Part shown: positions 53,358 through 62,521 of the stretch, piece by piece
Layout of the letters: the number at the start of each line of letters is the position of its first letter
Position numbering within the stretch: position 1 is the stretch's first letter
Translations under genes and position numbers: made by a program
Notes under the pieces: model-generated
The model's database searches: none
Told to the model about the DNA's origin: nothing
What the model saw: only the letters and a program-made list of their open reading frames with translations
Assembly (NCBI GenBank): GCA_035761265.1
Contig: DASTRL010000302.1
Span: 1-64,000 of the forward strand
From: CADEED01 sp035761265
GTDB taxonomy: Bacteria; Pseudomonadota; Gammaproteobacteria; Steroidobacterales; Steroidobacteraceae
DNA length: 64,000 nucleotides
Reading direction: 5' to 3'

Positions 53358-54814
53358 CGGCCGCGAAGCGCGCAGCCGGCGGCAAGCCGGGCAGGCCGCT
53401 CGCCCAGCGGCGCCTGTTCGTGCTCGATACCAACGTGCTGATGCACGACCCGACCTCGATCTTCCGCTTCCAGGAACACGACGTCTATCTACCCATGGTG
53501 GTGCTCGAGGAGCTCGACGCCAACAAGAAGGGCCTGTCGGAGGCCTCGCGCAACGTGCGCCAGGTCAGCCGCTTCCTCGACGACCTGATGCGCGACGCGA
53601 CCAAGGAACAGATCGACGGCGGCCTGCCCTTGATGATCCACGGCGCCAACGGCGGCGCGCTCGCCGCCGACCGGAACGCATCGCAGCCCGGGCGCCTGTT
53701 CTTCCAGACGCGCCAGCTCTCGTCCGCGCTTCCCGACTATCTACCGGGGCACGGCAACGACAATGCCATCCTGGCGATGACGCTGGCGCTGCAGGCGCTG
53801 CACCACGAGTCACGCGTCACGCTGGTGTCCAAGGACATCAACCTGCGAATCAAGGCGGCGGTGGTCGGCGTGCACGCCGAGGACTACTACAGCGACAAGA
53901 CCATCGAAGACGCCGACGTGCTGTACACCGGGCTCGCGGCGCTGCCGGCGAACTTCTGGGAGGCGCACGCCCGGGACATGCGCTCCTGGAAGGCGGCCGA
54001 GCGCACCTACTACGAGATTTCCGGCCCGGTGGTCGCGGACCTGCACGTCAACCAGTTCGTGCACGAGGAAGGCCCGGAGGGCATCGAGGCCATCGTACGG
54101 CGCGTCGAAGCGGGCAAGGCGACGCTCGAGCTGGCGCGCGACTACCGTTCCGAGCGGCACAGCGTCTGGGGCGTGATGGCGCGCAACCGCGAGCAGAATT
54201 TCGCGCTCAACCTGCTGCTCGATCCGCAGATCGACTTCGTCACCATCCTGGGACCTGCCGGTACCGGCAAGACCCTGCTGACGCTGGCCGCGGGACTCAT
54301 GCAGACGCTGGAATCGAACCGCTTCGCCGAGATCATCATGACGCGCGTGACGATCCCGCTCGGCGAGGACATCGGCTTCCTGCCGGGCACGGAAGAAGAA
54401 AAGATGGAGCCGTGGATGGGCGCCCTCATGGACAACCTCGAGGTGCTCACGCAAAGCTCGGAAGGCGGCAGCTGGGGCCGCGGCGCCACCAACGACCTGC
54501 TGCGCAATCGCATCAAGATCCGCTCGCTGAACTTCATGCGCGGGCGCACCTTTCTCAACCGCTACGTGATCCTGGACGAGGCCCAGAACCTCACGCCCAA
54601 GCAGATGAAGGCGCTGGTCACGCGCGCGGGCCCGGGCACCAAGATCGTGTGCCTGGGAAACATCGCGCAGATCGACACCCCCTACCTCACCGAAACCACC
54701 TCGGGCCTGACCTACGTCGTGAACCGCTTTCGCGGCTGGGAGCACGCTGGCCACATCACGCTGGTGCGCGGCGAACGCTCGCGGCTGGCCGATTTCGCCT
54801 CGGATACCCTCTGA
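53354..54814 (+). CDS. PIN domain-PhoH family ATPase (YlaK-type)
   Basis: 486 aa fusion of an N-terminal PIN ribonuclease domain (RLFVLDTNVLMHDPTSIFRF, VVLEELDANKKG, NDNAILAMTLAL) and a C-terminal PhoH ATPase. The ATPase has Walker A ILGPAGTGKTLLTLAA, Walker B RYVILDEAQNLTPKQMK, and the motif RGRTFLN upstream of it. Family members act as nucleic-acid helicase-nucleases; a role in RNA unwinding and cleavage is likely but untested here. Starts with GTG 53354 overlapping the bcp stop. Confidence 0.93.
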   Translation: MTAAKRAAGGKPGRPLAQRRLFVLDTNVLMHDPTSIFRFQEHDVYLPMVVLEELDANKKGLSEASRNVRQVSRFLDDLMRDATKEQIDGGLPLMIHGANGGALAADRNASQPGRLFFQTRQLSSALPDYLPGHGNDNAILAMTLALQALHHESRVTLVSKDINLRIKAAVVGVHAEDYYSDKTIEDADVLYTGLAALPANFWEAHARDMRSWKAAERTYYEISGPVVADLHVNQFVHEEGPEGIEAIVRRVEAGKATLELARDYRSERHSVWGVMARNREQNFALNLLLDPQIDFVTILGPAGTGKTLLTLAAGLMQTLESNRFAEIIMTRVTIPLGEDIGFLPGTEEEKMEPWMGALMDNLEVLTQSSEGGSWGRGATNDLLRNRIKIRSLNFMRGRTFLNRYVILDEAQNLTPKQMKALVTRAGPGTKIVCLGNIAQIDTPYLTETTSGLTYVVNRFRGWEHAGHITLVRGERSRLADFASDTL

Positions 54815-54882
54815 GTGGCTGCCGCCAGAAACTCGGCCCCGTTGCCGCAGTCCAAGCCCCGGTGGAAGAATCTGCGACAAAA

Positions 54883-56439
54883 ATGCGCCTGAGGAAGCTG
54901 TTCGTGGCCCTGCTGGCGGTGCTGATGGCACTGCCCAGGCTTGCGATCGCCCAGGGCAATGATCTTCCCGACATCGGCAGCCCCGCCTCCTCCACGCTGA
55001 CGCTGGATGACGAATACCGCATCGGCCAGCAGGTCATGCGCCAGCTGCGCGGCGAAGGCCAGATCATCGAAGATCCCGAAGCCACCGAGTACCTGAATGC
55101 GCTCGGCTCGCGCATCGTCGCGCAGGCCACGGGAGACTCGGGCCAGCGATTTCAGTTCTTCTTCGTGCGAGACGACACGATCAACGCCTTCGCGCTGCCC
55201 GGCGGCTTCATCGGAGTGAACTATGGCCTGGTGCTCGCCACGCGCAACGAGTCACAGCTCGCGGGCGTGCTGGCGCACGAAATCGCGCACGTCACGCAAC
55301 GACACATCGCGCGTCGCGTGCACTCACAGGGGCGCCAGAGCATCGCGACCATGGCGGCCATCCTCGCCGCCATCCTCGTGGGCGCGGCGGCCGGCTCCAG
55401 CGATGCCGCTCTCGGCGGCGTTGCCATGGCGCAGGGCGCGGCCATGCAGCAGCAGATCAACTTCACGCGCGCGAATGAAAACGAAGCGGACCGCGTCGGC
55501 ATGGGTTTCCTCGCGGCCGCCGGCTTCGATCCGTACGCGATGCCGGACTTCTTCGAGACCATGGGCCGGCGCACCAGCCTGCAGGGTACGGGGCGCAATG
55601 CGCTGCCGGAAATCTTGCAGACCCATCCGGTGACGACCAATCGCATCGCCGAGTCCCGCTCGCGCGCCGCGCAATTCAAGGACATCCATCCGACGCCGGA
55701 GAGCGTGAGCTATTCATTGACGCGCGAGCGGTTGCGCGTACTCGCCACGCCGCCAGAAGCCAATGTGCGGCGCTACTACGAAGAGCGGCGCGCCCATCAG
55801 GAGCCGACCGTGGGCGAGGAGTACGGCGAAGCCGTGGCCAGCTACCAGAGCGGCAATGCGCGCACCTCACTCGATACGCTGACGACACTGGCCCGCGAGT
55901 ATCCGCAGGTGCCCATGCTGCAGTCTTCGCTCGGCCAGGCCTTGATGGCATCCGGCGCCACCGACGAAGCACTGGCGACGTTCCGCCGCGCGCTGGCGCT
56001 CTCGCCGCGCAACATACCGCTCACCATGCGCTACGCCGATGCGCTCCTGAAGGCCAACCAAGCCAAGACCGCGCATGCCGTGCTGCTCGATCTTTTCAAC
56101 AATGTGGCACCCACTCCCGAGCAGATCCGGTTCACGGCGCTGGCCGCCAGCAGCGCGGGCGATACGGCGGACGCGGCTTACTACATGAGCGAATACCACA
56201 TCGCGACCGGCAACCTGCCGCTGTCGGTGTCGCAGCTCGAGATGGCACTGGCCGTACCCGACATCACCTCCGTCCAGCGCAGCCGGTTCCAGGCGCGCCT
56301 CGATGAGGTGCGCGAGGCCATGTTCAGCGACCGCAAACGGCGCAAGATGGCCGAGGAAGAAGAAAAACGCCGCAAACAGCAGACTCCGCCTCCATCGGAG
56401 TCCCGTCCCCGCGCCAGCCTCCCTCGTGCGGGGAGTTGA
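54883..56439 (+). CDS. bepA: Periplasmic M48 metalloprotease-chaperone BepA (YfgC)
   Basis: 518 aa with a signal peptide (FVALLAVLMALPRLAIAQ). The zinc motif is LAHEIAHVTQRH (H132, E133, H136), with the third ligand in NENEADRVGMGFL. A C-terminal TPR region (about 305-480) is followed by a Lys/Glu-rich tail. BepA monitors LptD and BAM assembly in E. coli. ATG 54883 lies 68 nt after the PhoH gene. In E. coli bepA is also near bcp, so the gcvR-bcp-bepA neighbourhood is conserved. Confidence 0.94.
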   Translation: MRLRKLFVALLAVLMALPRLAIAQGNDLPDIGSPASSTLTLDDEYRIGQQVMRQLRGEGQIIEDPEATEYLNALGSRIVAQATGDSGQRFQFFFVRDDTINAFALPGGFIGVNYGLVLATRNESQLAGVLAHEIAHVTQRHIARRVHSQGRQSIATMAAILAAILVGAAAGSSDAALGGVAMAQGAAMQQQINFTRANENEADRVGMGFLAAAGFDPYAMPDFFETMGRRTSLQGTGRNALPEILQTHPVTTNRIAESRSRAAQFKDIHPTPESVSYSLTRERLRVLATPPEANVRRYYEERRAHQEPTVGEEYGEAVASYQSGNARTSLDTLTTLAREYPQVPMLQSSLGQALMASGATDEALATFRRALALSPRNIPLTMRYADALLKANQAKTAHAVLLDLFNNVAPTPEQIRFTALAASSAGDTADAAYYMSEYHIATGNLPLSVSQLEMALAVPDITSVQRSRFQARLDEVREAMFSDRKRRKMAEEEEKRRKQQTPPPSESRPRASLPRAGS

Positions 56440-56485
56440 CAGGCCCAGGCGGCCCGTCGGGGCGGCAGCGCCCCGAACAAATGAG

Positions 56486-56491
56486 TAGAAT
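56486..56491 (+). promoter_or_regulatory. -10-like TAGAAT 7 nt before the mlaA start
   Basis: TAGAAT, TTGCGCC, ATG. No Shine-Dalgarno in the interval; leaderless mRNA expected if used. Confidence 0.4.
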
Positions 56492-56498
56492 TTGCGCC

Positions 56499-57329
56499 AT
56501 GCAAAAAGCCTTCCTGGCGCTGGCCGCCCTGATGCTCGCGGGCTGCGCCACGCTGCCCTCGGGCAAGCCCGACCCTCGCGACCCCCTCGAACGATTCAAC
56601 CGCAGCGTCTTCGCTTTCAACGACGCGCTGGACAAGGCGGTCGCCAGGCCCGTGGCCAAGGCGTATGTGAAAGTCACGCCACGCATCGTGCGCACGGGCG
56701 TCAGCAACGTCTTCAACAACCTCAACACCCTCGGCACCACGGTCAACGACGTGCTGCAGGGAAAGATGCGCCAGGCCGGGCATGATTCGGCGCGCTTCCT
56801 GTTGAACAGCACGCTGGGTCTCGGCGGCCTGTTCGATCCGGCCACCGCCGCGGGCCTCGAACTCAACGACGAGGATTTCGGCCAGACCTTCGGAAAATGG
56901 GGTGTGAAATCGGGCCCCTACCTCATGCTGCCCTTCCTGGGCCCGTCGACGTTCCGCGATTCCGTCGGCAGGCTGGCCGATCAGTTCACCTACCCGGTGA
57001 GCTATCTCGAGGATGACAGCACGCGCATCTGGATCCGCGCGGTGGACCTGCTCGACATGCGCGCGGGGCTGCTGGACCTGGATGCGCAGATCGACAAGAG
57101 CTACGACCGCTACGCATTCATCCGCAACGCCTGGCTGCAGCGGCGCGAATTCCAGGTGACCGACGGCAATGTCGAGGATTCCTCCCTCGAGCTCGAACAA
57201 GGCATGGAGGAAGAGCCTGCGGCCGGCGACCAGCCGCCCGCCGACGCCGTGGCGCCGGCCCCGTCGGAACCCCCGGCGGGCGAGGCACCGTCCGCGGAAC
57301 CCGCCCCTGCCCCATCTCCGCGGCAGTAG
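56499..57329 (+). CDS. mlaA: Outer-membrane lipoprotein MlaA (VacJ)
   Basis: Removes mislocalised phospholipids from the outer leaflet of the outer membrane and hands them to MlaC. 276 aa. Lipobox LMLAGC with Cys at 16; conserved DPLERFNRSVFAFNDALDKAV, VFNNLNTLGTTVNDVLQGK, NSTLGLGGLFDPA and GKWGVKSGPYLMLPFLGPSTFRD. A 50-residue acidic Pro/Glu/Ala-rich tail extends past the domain. The other mla genes lie 3.6 kb away on the opposite strand. Confidence 0.96.
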   Translation: MQKAFLALAALMLAGCATLPSGKPDPRDPLERFNRSVFAFNDALDKAVARPVAKAYVKVTPRIVRTGVSNVFNNLNTLGTTVNDVLQGKMRQAGHDSARFLLNSTLGLGGLFDPATAAGLELNDEDFGQTFGKWGVKSGPYLMLPFLGPSTFRDSVGRLADQFTYPVSYLEDDSTRIWIRAVDLLDMRAGLLDLDAQIDKSYDRYAFIRNAWLQRREFQVTDGNVEDSSLELEQGMEEEPAAGDQPPADAVAPAPSEPPAGEAPSAEPAPAPSPRQ

Positions 57330-57359
57330 CTAGAATCGATCGTCCACGGGGGCCTGACG

Positions 57360-57683
57360 ATGACTGCCAACGATCCCGCGCGGGGCAGATTGCCACCGCT
57401 GCTGCTGCTGCATCCGGATGACAACATCCTGGTGGCGCGGCGTGACATCGCCGCGGGGGAACGCGTGGAGCTGGAGGGCGAGACCTTCGTGATCCCCGCG
57501 CCCATCGAGCTCGGCCACAAGCTGGCCCGGCGCAACCTTGCCGCCGGCGCGCGCGTCCTCAAATATGGGGCACCGATCGGCTCGATGAAAATGGCGGCGG
57601 CGCGCGGTGAGCACGTCCACGTGCACAACCTTCGCAGCGACTACATTCCTTCGACCACGCGCGACGGCACGGAAGGACATTGA
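57360..57683 (+). CDS. UxaA-type dehydratase small subunit (SAF domain)
   Basis: 107-aa SAF-domain protein: LLLLHPDDNILVARRDIAAGERVELEGE, ELGHKLARRNLAAGARVLKYGAPIGSMKMAAARGEHVHVHNLRS. These are the N-terminal domain features of altronate/galactarate dehydratases, here a separate gene as in two-subunit members (for example SuyA). TAGAAT lies 24 nt upstream and GGGGG before the ATG. Its stop overlaps the large-subunit start as TGATG. Confidence 0.9.
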   Translation: MTANDPARGRLPPLLLLHPDDNILVARRDIAAGERVELEGETFVIPAPIELGHKLARRNLAAGARVLKYGAPIGSMKMAAARGEHVHVHNLRSDYIPSTTRDGTEGH

Positions 57684-58885
57684 TGAGCAGCATTTCCATG
57701 AGGGGCTACCCCCGCTGCGACGGCCGCAAGGGCATCCGCAACGTCGTGGCCGTGGCGTATCTCGTGGAATGCGCGCACCACGTCTCGCGCCTGATCGTGC
57801 AGAAGTCCGGCGCCGACGACGTGCACCTGATCGGCTTTCCGGGCTGCTATCCCAACAAGTATTCGCTGGAGATGATGCAGCGGCTGTGCACGCATCCGAA
57901 CGTGGGCGCGGTGCTGCTGGTGTCGCTGGGTTGCGAGGGATTCAATCGCGAGCAGCTACGCAAGCACATCGCCGCCAGCGGCCGGCCGGTGGACCTGCTG
58001 GTGATCCAGCAATCGGGTGGAACCACGCGCACGTTGAATGCGGGCCTCGACATCGTGAAGAAGATGCGCGCGCAGCTCGCGAAGCAGCAGCCGGTTCCCA
58101 TGTCGCTGAACGAGCTCGTGGTGGGCACGGTCTGCGGTGGATCGGATGGCACCAGCGGCATCAGCGCGAATCCGGCCGTCGGCCGCTGCTTCGACTGGCT
58201 CATCGAGAAGAATGCCGCCTGCATCTTCGAGGAAACCGGCGAGCTCATCGGCTGCGAGCGCATCATGGCCTCGCGCGCCGTCACGCCCGAGCTGGGCCGC
58301 GAGATCGAGGCCTGCGTCGAGAAGGCCGCCAACTACTACCGCATCATGGGGTACGGCAGCTTCGCCCCCGGCAATGCCGAGGGTGGACTGACGACGCTGG
58401 AAGAAAAGTCCATGGGCGCGTACTCGAAGTCCGGCTCTTCGCCGATCGCCGGATTGATCAAGCCCGGAGACATACCGCCGCGCGGCGGCCTCTATCTCCT
58501 CGACGTGGTTCCCGACGGCGAACCGCGTTTCGGCTTTCCGAACATCTCCGACAATGCCGAGATCGTCGAACTCATCGCCTGCGGCTCTCACCTGATCCTC
58601 TTCACCACCGGGCGCGGATCGGTGGTGGGCTCCGCGATCTCTCCGGTCATCAAGGTCTGCGCGAATCCCGACACCTACGAGCGCATGGCCGACGACATGG
58701 ACGTGAACGCCGGTCGCATCCTGCAGGGCGCCGAGCTCGACGAGGTCGGCCGCGAAATCTACGCGCTCGTGCAGGCCGTGGCGAGCGGCCAGGCCTCCAA
58801 GTCCGAGGCGCTGGGACACCAGGAATTCATCCTCACCTACAAGCAATTCGAACCCATCGGCCCGGCCTGCCTGCCGGCTGCCTAA
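57683..58885 (+). CDS. UxaA-family hydro-lyase large subunit (altronate/sugar-acid dehydratase-like)
   Basis: 400 aa. Characteristic UxaA catalytic-domain motifs: MRGYPRCDGRKGIRNVVAVAYLVECAHH, GFPGCYPNKYS, HPNVGAVLLVSLGCEGF, QQSGGTTRTL, VGTVCGGSDGTSGISANPAVG, EETGELIGCE and TTGRGSVVGSAISPVIKVC. Iron-binding Cys residues are kept. Members dehydrate aldonates such as D-altronate or L-fuconate, or cleave sulfolactate (SuyB). With the FAH and LldD genes next to it a deoxy-sugar-acid dehydratase is more likely (inference). Confidence 0.88.
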   Translation: MSSISMRGYPRCDGRKGIRNVVAVAYLVECAHHVSRLIVQKSGADDVHLIGFPGCYPNKYSLEMMQRLCTHPNVGAVLLVSLGCEGFNREQLRKHIAASGRPVDLLVIQQSGGTTRTLNAGLDIVKKMRAQLAKQQPVPMSLNELVVGTVCGGSDGTSGISANPAVGRCFDWLIEKNAACIFEETGELIGCERIMASRAVTPELGREIEACVEKAANYYRIMGYGSFAPGNAEGGLTTLEEKSMGAYSKSGSSPIAGLIKPGDIPPRGGLYLLDVVPDGEPRFGFPNISDNAEIVELIACGSHLILFTTGRGSVVGSAISPVIKVCANPDTYERMADDMDVNAGRILQGAELDEVGREIYALVQAVASGQASKSEALGHQEFILTYKQFEPIGPACLPAA

Positions 58886-58905
58886 CAATCCCGGGAGACC
58901 TCACC

Positions 58906-59751
58906 TTGAAACTCGTGCGTTTTGGCCCGCCGGGCGCGGAGCGCCCCGGACTCGTGACCGCGGATGGCTCGATCGCCGACCTGTCCGGCGTGATTCCAGA
59001 CCTGGCGGGAGCGGCGCTCTCGCCCGGGTCGCTGAAGGAACTGGCCTCGGTCGATGTCGCCAAACTACCGAAGGCGCCCGCCGGCGCGCGCCTCGGCGCC
59101 TGCGTCGGCGGGGTCGGCAAGTTCATCGCCATCGGACTCAACTACGCGGATCACGCTGCCGAGACCGGCGCGAAGATTCCGGCCGAGCCCATCGTGTTCA
59201 TGAAGGCGACGAGTTGCATCGTGGGCCCCGACGATCCGGTGCTGAAGCCGCGCGGGTCGACCAAGATGGACTGGGAAGTCGAGCTCGGCGTGATCATCGG
59301 CAGCGTCGCGCGCTACGTGAGCGAAGCGGATGCCCCGAAATGCATTGCGGGTTATTGCGTGGTGAACGACCTTTCGGAGCGCCAGTTCCAGCTCGAGCGC
59401 GGCGGACAATGGGACAAGGGCAAGGGCTGCGACACCTTCGGGCCGATCGGTCCGTGGCTGGTGACTGCCGATGAAGTCGGCGATCCGGCCAACCTCTCGA
59501 TGTGGCTCGACGTGAACGGCACGCGCCGGCAGAACGGCTCCACCAGGACGATGATCTTCAAGCCCGCGTTCCTCGTGAGCTATCTCAGCCAGTTCATGAG
59601 CTTGCACCCGGGCGACGTGATCACCACGGGCACACCGCCCGGCGTGGGCATGGGCATCAAGCCGAACCCGATCTTCCTGAACGCCGGTGACGTGATGGAA
59701 CTGGGGATCGAGAAGCTCGGCAGGCAGCGCCAGGTCGTCGCCCAGGCCTGA
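58906..59751 (+). CDS. Fumarylacetoacetate hydrolase-family protein (2,4-diketo-3-deoxy-sugar-acid hydrolase-like)
   Basis: 281 aa from TTG 58906 with GGGAG upstream. FAH C-terminal domain: AIGLNYADHAAETG, FMKATSCIVGPDDPVLKPRGSTKMDWEVELGVIIG (metal-binding Glu residues), GYCVVNDLSERQFQLERGGQWDKGKGCDTFGPIGPWL and TTGTPPGVGMG. This subgroup includes 2,4-diketo-3-deoxy-L-fuconate/rhamnonate hydrolases and the enzymes annotated as ureidoglycolate lyase. 20 nt after the UxaA-type gene. Confidence 0.88.
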   Translation: MKLVRFGPPGAERPGLVTADGSIADLSGVIPDLAGAALSPGSLKELASVDVAKLPKAPAGARLGACVGGVGKFIAIGLNYADHAAETGAKIPAEPIVFMKATSCIVGPDDPVLKPRGSTKMDWEVELGVIIGSVARYVSEADAPKCIAGYCVVNDLSERQFQLERGGQWDKGKGCDTFGPIGPWLVTADEVGDPANLSMWLDVNGTRRQNGSTRTMIFKPAFLVSYLSQFMSLHPGDVITTGTPPGVGMGIKPNPIFLNAGDVMELGIEKLGRQRQVVAQA

Positions 59752-59772
59752 TGGGAACACTCCTCCGACAAA

Positions 59773-60903
59773 ATGAGGAATGTCCCCAATTCCATCGAGG
59801 ACCTGCGTGCGCTCGCGTGCCGGCGGTTGCCGCGGGCCCTGTTCGACTACATCGATCGCGGCTCGTACGACGAGATCACCTGGAACCGTAATCGCGAGGA
59901 CCTGCGCGCGCTCACCCTGCGCCAGCGCGTGATGGTCGACGTCTCGAGGCTCGACGCCACCACCAGCGTGCTCGGCGAGCACTGGCGAATGCCGGTCGCG
60001 CCCGCCCCCACGGGGCTCACCGGACTGTTCGAGCGCGACGGCGAGATCCAGGCGGCGCGGGCCGCACATGCCGCGGGCGTGCCCTTCTGCCTCAGCACCA
60101 TGTCGATCTGTTCGATCGAAGACGTGCGCGCGGCCTTCAGCGGCACGCTTTGGTTCCAGCTCTACGTGATGCGCGAGCGCGCGTTCACGGAAATGCTGAT
60201 GGAGCGCGCGCGTGCCGCACGCTGTCCGACGCTGGTGGTGACACTGGACCTGCCATTGCAGGCGCTGCGGCGGCGCGACCCCAAGAACGGCCTCGCGGTG
60301 CCGCCGCGCCTCACGTTCGCCGGGCTGCGGGATTTCGCCCGCCGTCCCCACTGGGTCATGGCCATGCTCGGCAACAGGCGCCATACCTTCGGCAATCTCG
60401 CGACGTTCTTTCCGAAGAAAGGCACCGCCGCCCTGTCGGAGTGGATGGGCAGCCAGCTGGGACCGCTGACGCCTGCCGACCTCGCGTGGGTACGGGACCG
60501 CTGGCCCGGAAAGCTCGTGCTCAAGGGCATCACCGAGCCCGATGATGCGCGCACGGCGATGAGCATCGGGGCGGACGCCATCGTCGTCTCGAACCACGGC
60601 GGCCGGCAGCTCGACGGCTCCACGTCCACCATTGCGGCGGTGCCACGAGTCGCGGATGCGGTGCGGGGAGGCTGCGAGGTGCTGATGGATGGCGGGATAT
60701 CCTGCGGACAGGACGTGCTCAAGGCGCTGGCACTGGGCGCGCGCGCTTGCCTGATCGGCAAGGCCTGTCTCTACGGGCTCGCCGCGCGTGGCGAGGCGGG
60801 CGTGGCTCTGGCCCTCGACATCATCCGCCGTGAGTTCGAGATCAGCATGGCTCTGACCGGCACGCGCAGCGCCGCCGCGATCCGCCGCAGCAATCTACTC
60901 TGA
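59773..60903 (+). CDS. FMN-dependent (S)-2-hydroxyacid (L-lactate) dehydrogenase, LldD-like
   Basis: 376 aa TIM-barrel flavoenzyme. N-terminal RRLPRALFDYIDRGSYDEITWNRNREDL, FMN site APAPTGLTGLFERDGEIQAARAA, WFQLYVMRER, KGITEPDDARTAMSIGADAIVVSNHGGRQLDGS with the catalytic His, and DGGISCGQDVLKALALGARACLIGKACLYGLAA. Lactate is a natural substrate given that FAH hydrolysis of a diketo-deoxy-hexonate yields L-lactate plus pyruvate. Last gene of the four-gene cassette, 21 nt after the FAH gene. Confidence 0.9.
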   Translation: MRNVPNSIEDLRALACRRLPRALFDYIDRGSYDEITWNRNREDLRALTLRQRVMVDVSRLDATTSVLGEHWRMPVAPAPTGLTGLFERDGEIQAARAAHAAGVPFCLSTMSICSIEDVRAAFSGTLWFQLYVMRERAFTEMLMERARAARCPTLVVTLDLPLQALRRRDPKNGLAVPPRLTFAGLRDFARRPHWVMAMLGNRRHTFGNLATFFPKKGTAALSEWMGSQLGPLTPADLAWVRDRWPGKLVLKGITEPDDARTAMSIGADAIVVSNHGGRQLDGSTSTIAAVPRVADAVRGGCEVLMDGGISCGQDVLKALALGARACLIGKACLYGLAARGEAGVALALDIIRREFEISMALTGTRSAAAIRRSNLL

Positions 60904-60962
60904 CTACCCGGGCAGCAGCTCCCGGAGTCGACGCGCGAGGGACGCAATACGCGCTGGCGCGA

Positions 60963-61292
60963 TCAGCGCGCAGCGGTCAGCAGGCCGTCGACTTCGCTGA
61001 TGCGCGCGATGGCGACCAGCGATGCGGGCAGGTTCGCGAACGTGACCGCGCGCGAACGCCTGCGGCCCCACGCCAGCCAATCGAGCAGCACGGCGAGTCC
61101 CGCGCTGTCTGCGCGCGTGACGCCGGCGCAGTCGACGACGATCTTGTCGGCTCGCGAGCTTTCGAGCACCAGCATGCCGAGCTGGCGGGCTTCGCGGGCG
61201 GTACCGAAGGTCAACTCACCGGTGACGGCGACGCGACCCGAGCCGGGTTCGCTGATCGCGACGCGCGCGCGTTGAGCTGCCTCCCTCTTCAT
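60963..61292 (-). CDS. mlaB: MlaB-like STAS-domain protein
   Basis: 109 aa. STAS fold: RVAVTGELTFGTAREARQLG, KIVVDCAGVTRADSAGLAVLLDWLAWGRRRSRAVTFANLP and LVAIARISEVDGLL. The Ser in DSAGLA corresponds to the conserved STAS serine/threonine position. Last gene of mlaFEDCB, 4 nt after mlaC. A GCGCTG/CAGCGC hairpin lies just after its stop, between it and the convergent LldD gene. Confidence 0.93.
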   Translation of the reverse strand: MKREAAQRARVAISEPGSGRVAVTGELTFGTAREARQLGMLVLESSRADKIVVDCAGVTRADSAGLAVLLDWLAWGRRRSRAVTFANLPASLVAIARISEVDGLLTAAR

Positions 61293-61296
61293 GCGA

Positions 61297-61992
61297 CTAG
61301 GTGGCCTTGGTCTTCGAGTCTTTGGCGGCCTTGGCGCTGGCGGCGCGCGCCTCGAGCTGCTGTATCACCGCGTCGAGGCCCTGCTGCTGGACCTGCGCGC
61401 CGTAGTCTTCGCGATAGCTCTTCACGTAGCTGATGCCGTCGATGACCACGTCCCAGGCCTTCCACGCATTGTTCACCTTGCGCAGCGAGTAATTCACCGA
61501 GACCTTGGTGCCGTTCGAGCGCTTGATCTCGGTGCGCACCGTCGCCCTGGTGTCGGCATCCGTCACCTTGGTCGGGAATACCTTCAGCCGGTCCGCCGTG
61601 AAGTCGATCATGGCGTCGCCGTAGGTGTAGAGCAGCGACTTGTAGAACGCATCGACGAAGCGCTTGCGCTGCTCCGGCGTGGCATTGCGCCAGTGCTGTC
61701 CGAGCACCAGCTGCGCGGCATATGGCGTGTCGAAATTCGGCAGCAGCGTCTGCTCGACGAGCGCGTAGAGGCCGGTGGGGTCCTTGCGGAATTCCGCGCG
61801 ATGCTGATCGATGCCCGACAGCAGGATGTTGGCCGAGCTCTCGATGAGCTGCGATGGGCCGCTGGTGTCGACGGCCGCCGGCGCCGGCTTGCCATCGGTG
61901 GTCGCCGGCGCGGCGAAGGCGCTGCCCGCGATCAGCATCGCGACCAGAGGCGCGATGAACCTGGCCTGAATGGAATCCATTGTCCGCATCAT
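61297..61992 (-). CDS. mlaC: Periplasmic phospholipid-binding protein MlaC
   Basis: 231 aa with signal peptide (ARFIAPLVAMLIAGSAFAAPA). MlaC/Ttg2D fold: GLYALVEQTLLPNFDTPYAAQLVLGQHWRNATPEQRKRFVDAFYKSLLYTYGDAMIDF and NGTKVSVNYSLRKVNNAWKAWDVVIDGISYVKSYREDY. Shuttles phospholipid between MlaA and the MlaFEDB complex. Overlaps mlaD by 4 nt. Confidence 0.96.
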   Translation of the reverse strand: MMRTMDSIQARFIAPLVAMLIAGSAFAAPATTDGKPAPAAVDTSGPSQLIESSANILLSGIDQHRAEFRKDPTGLYALVEQTLLPNFDTPYAAQLVLGQHWRNATPEQRKRFVDAFYKSLLYTYGDAMIDFTADRLKVFPTKVTDADTRATVRTEIKRSNGTKVSVNYSLRKVNNAWKAWDVVIDGISYVKSYREDYGAQVQQQGLDAVIQQLEARAASAKAAKDSKTKAT

Positions 61993-62510
61993 TTCTGCTC
62001 CTGTGCTCCCGGCGCCGGCGCATTGCTCTTCTGGTCGTCGTTGCCCTTGCTCGCCATGTTGGCGAAGAACTTGTTCACCAGGCTCTCGAGCACGATCGCC
62101 GACTGCGTGAATTCGATTTGACCGCCATCCCTGAGGAAGGTTTCAGAGCCGCCCGGGCCGATGCCGATGTACTTGCCGCCGAGCAGGCCGGCAGTCTGGA
62201 TGCTCGCATCGCTGTCTTCCGGGATCTGCGAGTACTGCTTCTCGATACTCAGGGTGACAGCCGCCTTGAAGTCCTGCGGATCGAACCGGATGGACTCCAC
62301 GCGCCCGATGGTGACGCCCGCCATGGTCACCGGGGAACCGGCCTTGAGGTCGCCGACGTTGTCGAATTTGGCCGTCACCGTGTAGGTGGGTGGCCCGCCG
62401 CCCAGCTTGAGCGAAGTGCCCGGCAGCTGCGTGGTGAGGAAGGCCAGCGCCGCGAAGCCCAGCAGGACGAACAGGCCGGTGCCGATCTCGAGGGAACGCG
62501 TGTTTTTCAT
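61989..62510 (-). CDS. mlaD: MCE-domain protein MlaD
   Basis: 173 aa. A single transmembrane anchor (IGTGLFVLLGFAALAFLTTQL) is followed by the MCE domain: YTVTAKFDNVGDLKAGSPVTMAGVTIGRVESIRFDP, TLSIEKQYSQIPEDSDASIQTAGLLGGKYIGIGPG. Forms the hexameric periplasmic ring of the transporter. The ATG at 62510 gives MKNTRSLEIGTG; the frame is open upstream without meaning. Confidence 0.96.
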   Translation of the reverse strand: MKNTRSLEIGTGLFVLLGFAALAFLTTQLPGTSLKLGGGPPTYTVTAKFDNVGDLKAGSPVTMAGVTIGRVESIRFDPQDFKAAVTLSIEKQYSQIPEDSDASIQTAGLLGGKYIGIGPGGSETFLRDGGQIEFTQSAIVLESLVNKFFANMASKGNDDQKSNAPAPGAQEQK

Positions 62511-62521
62511 GGCGGTACCAA

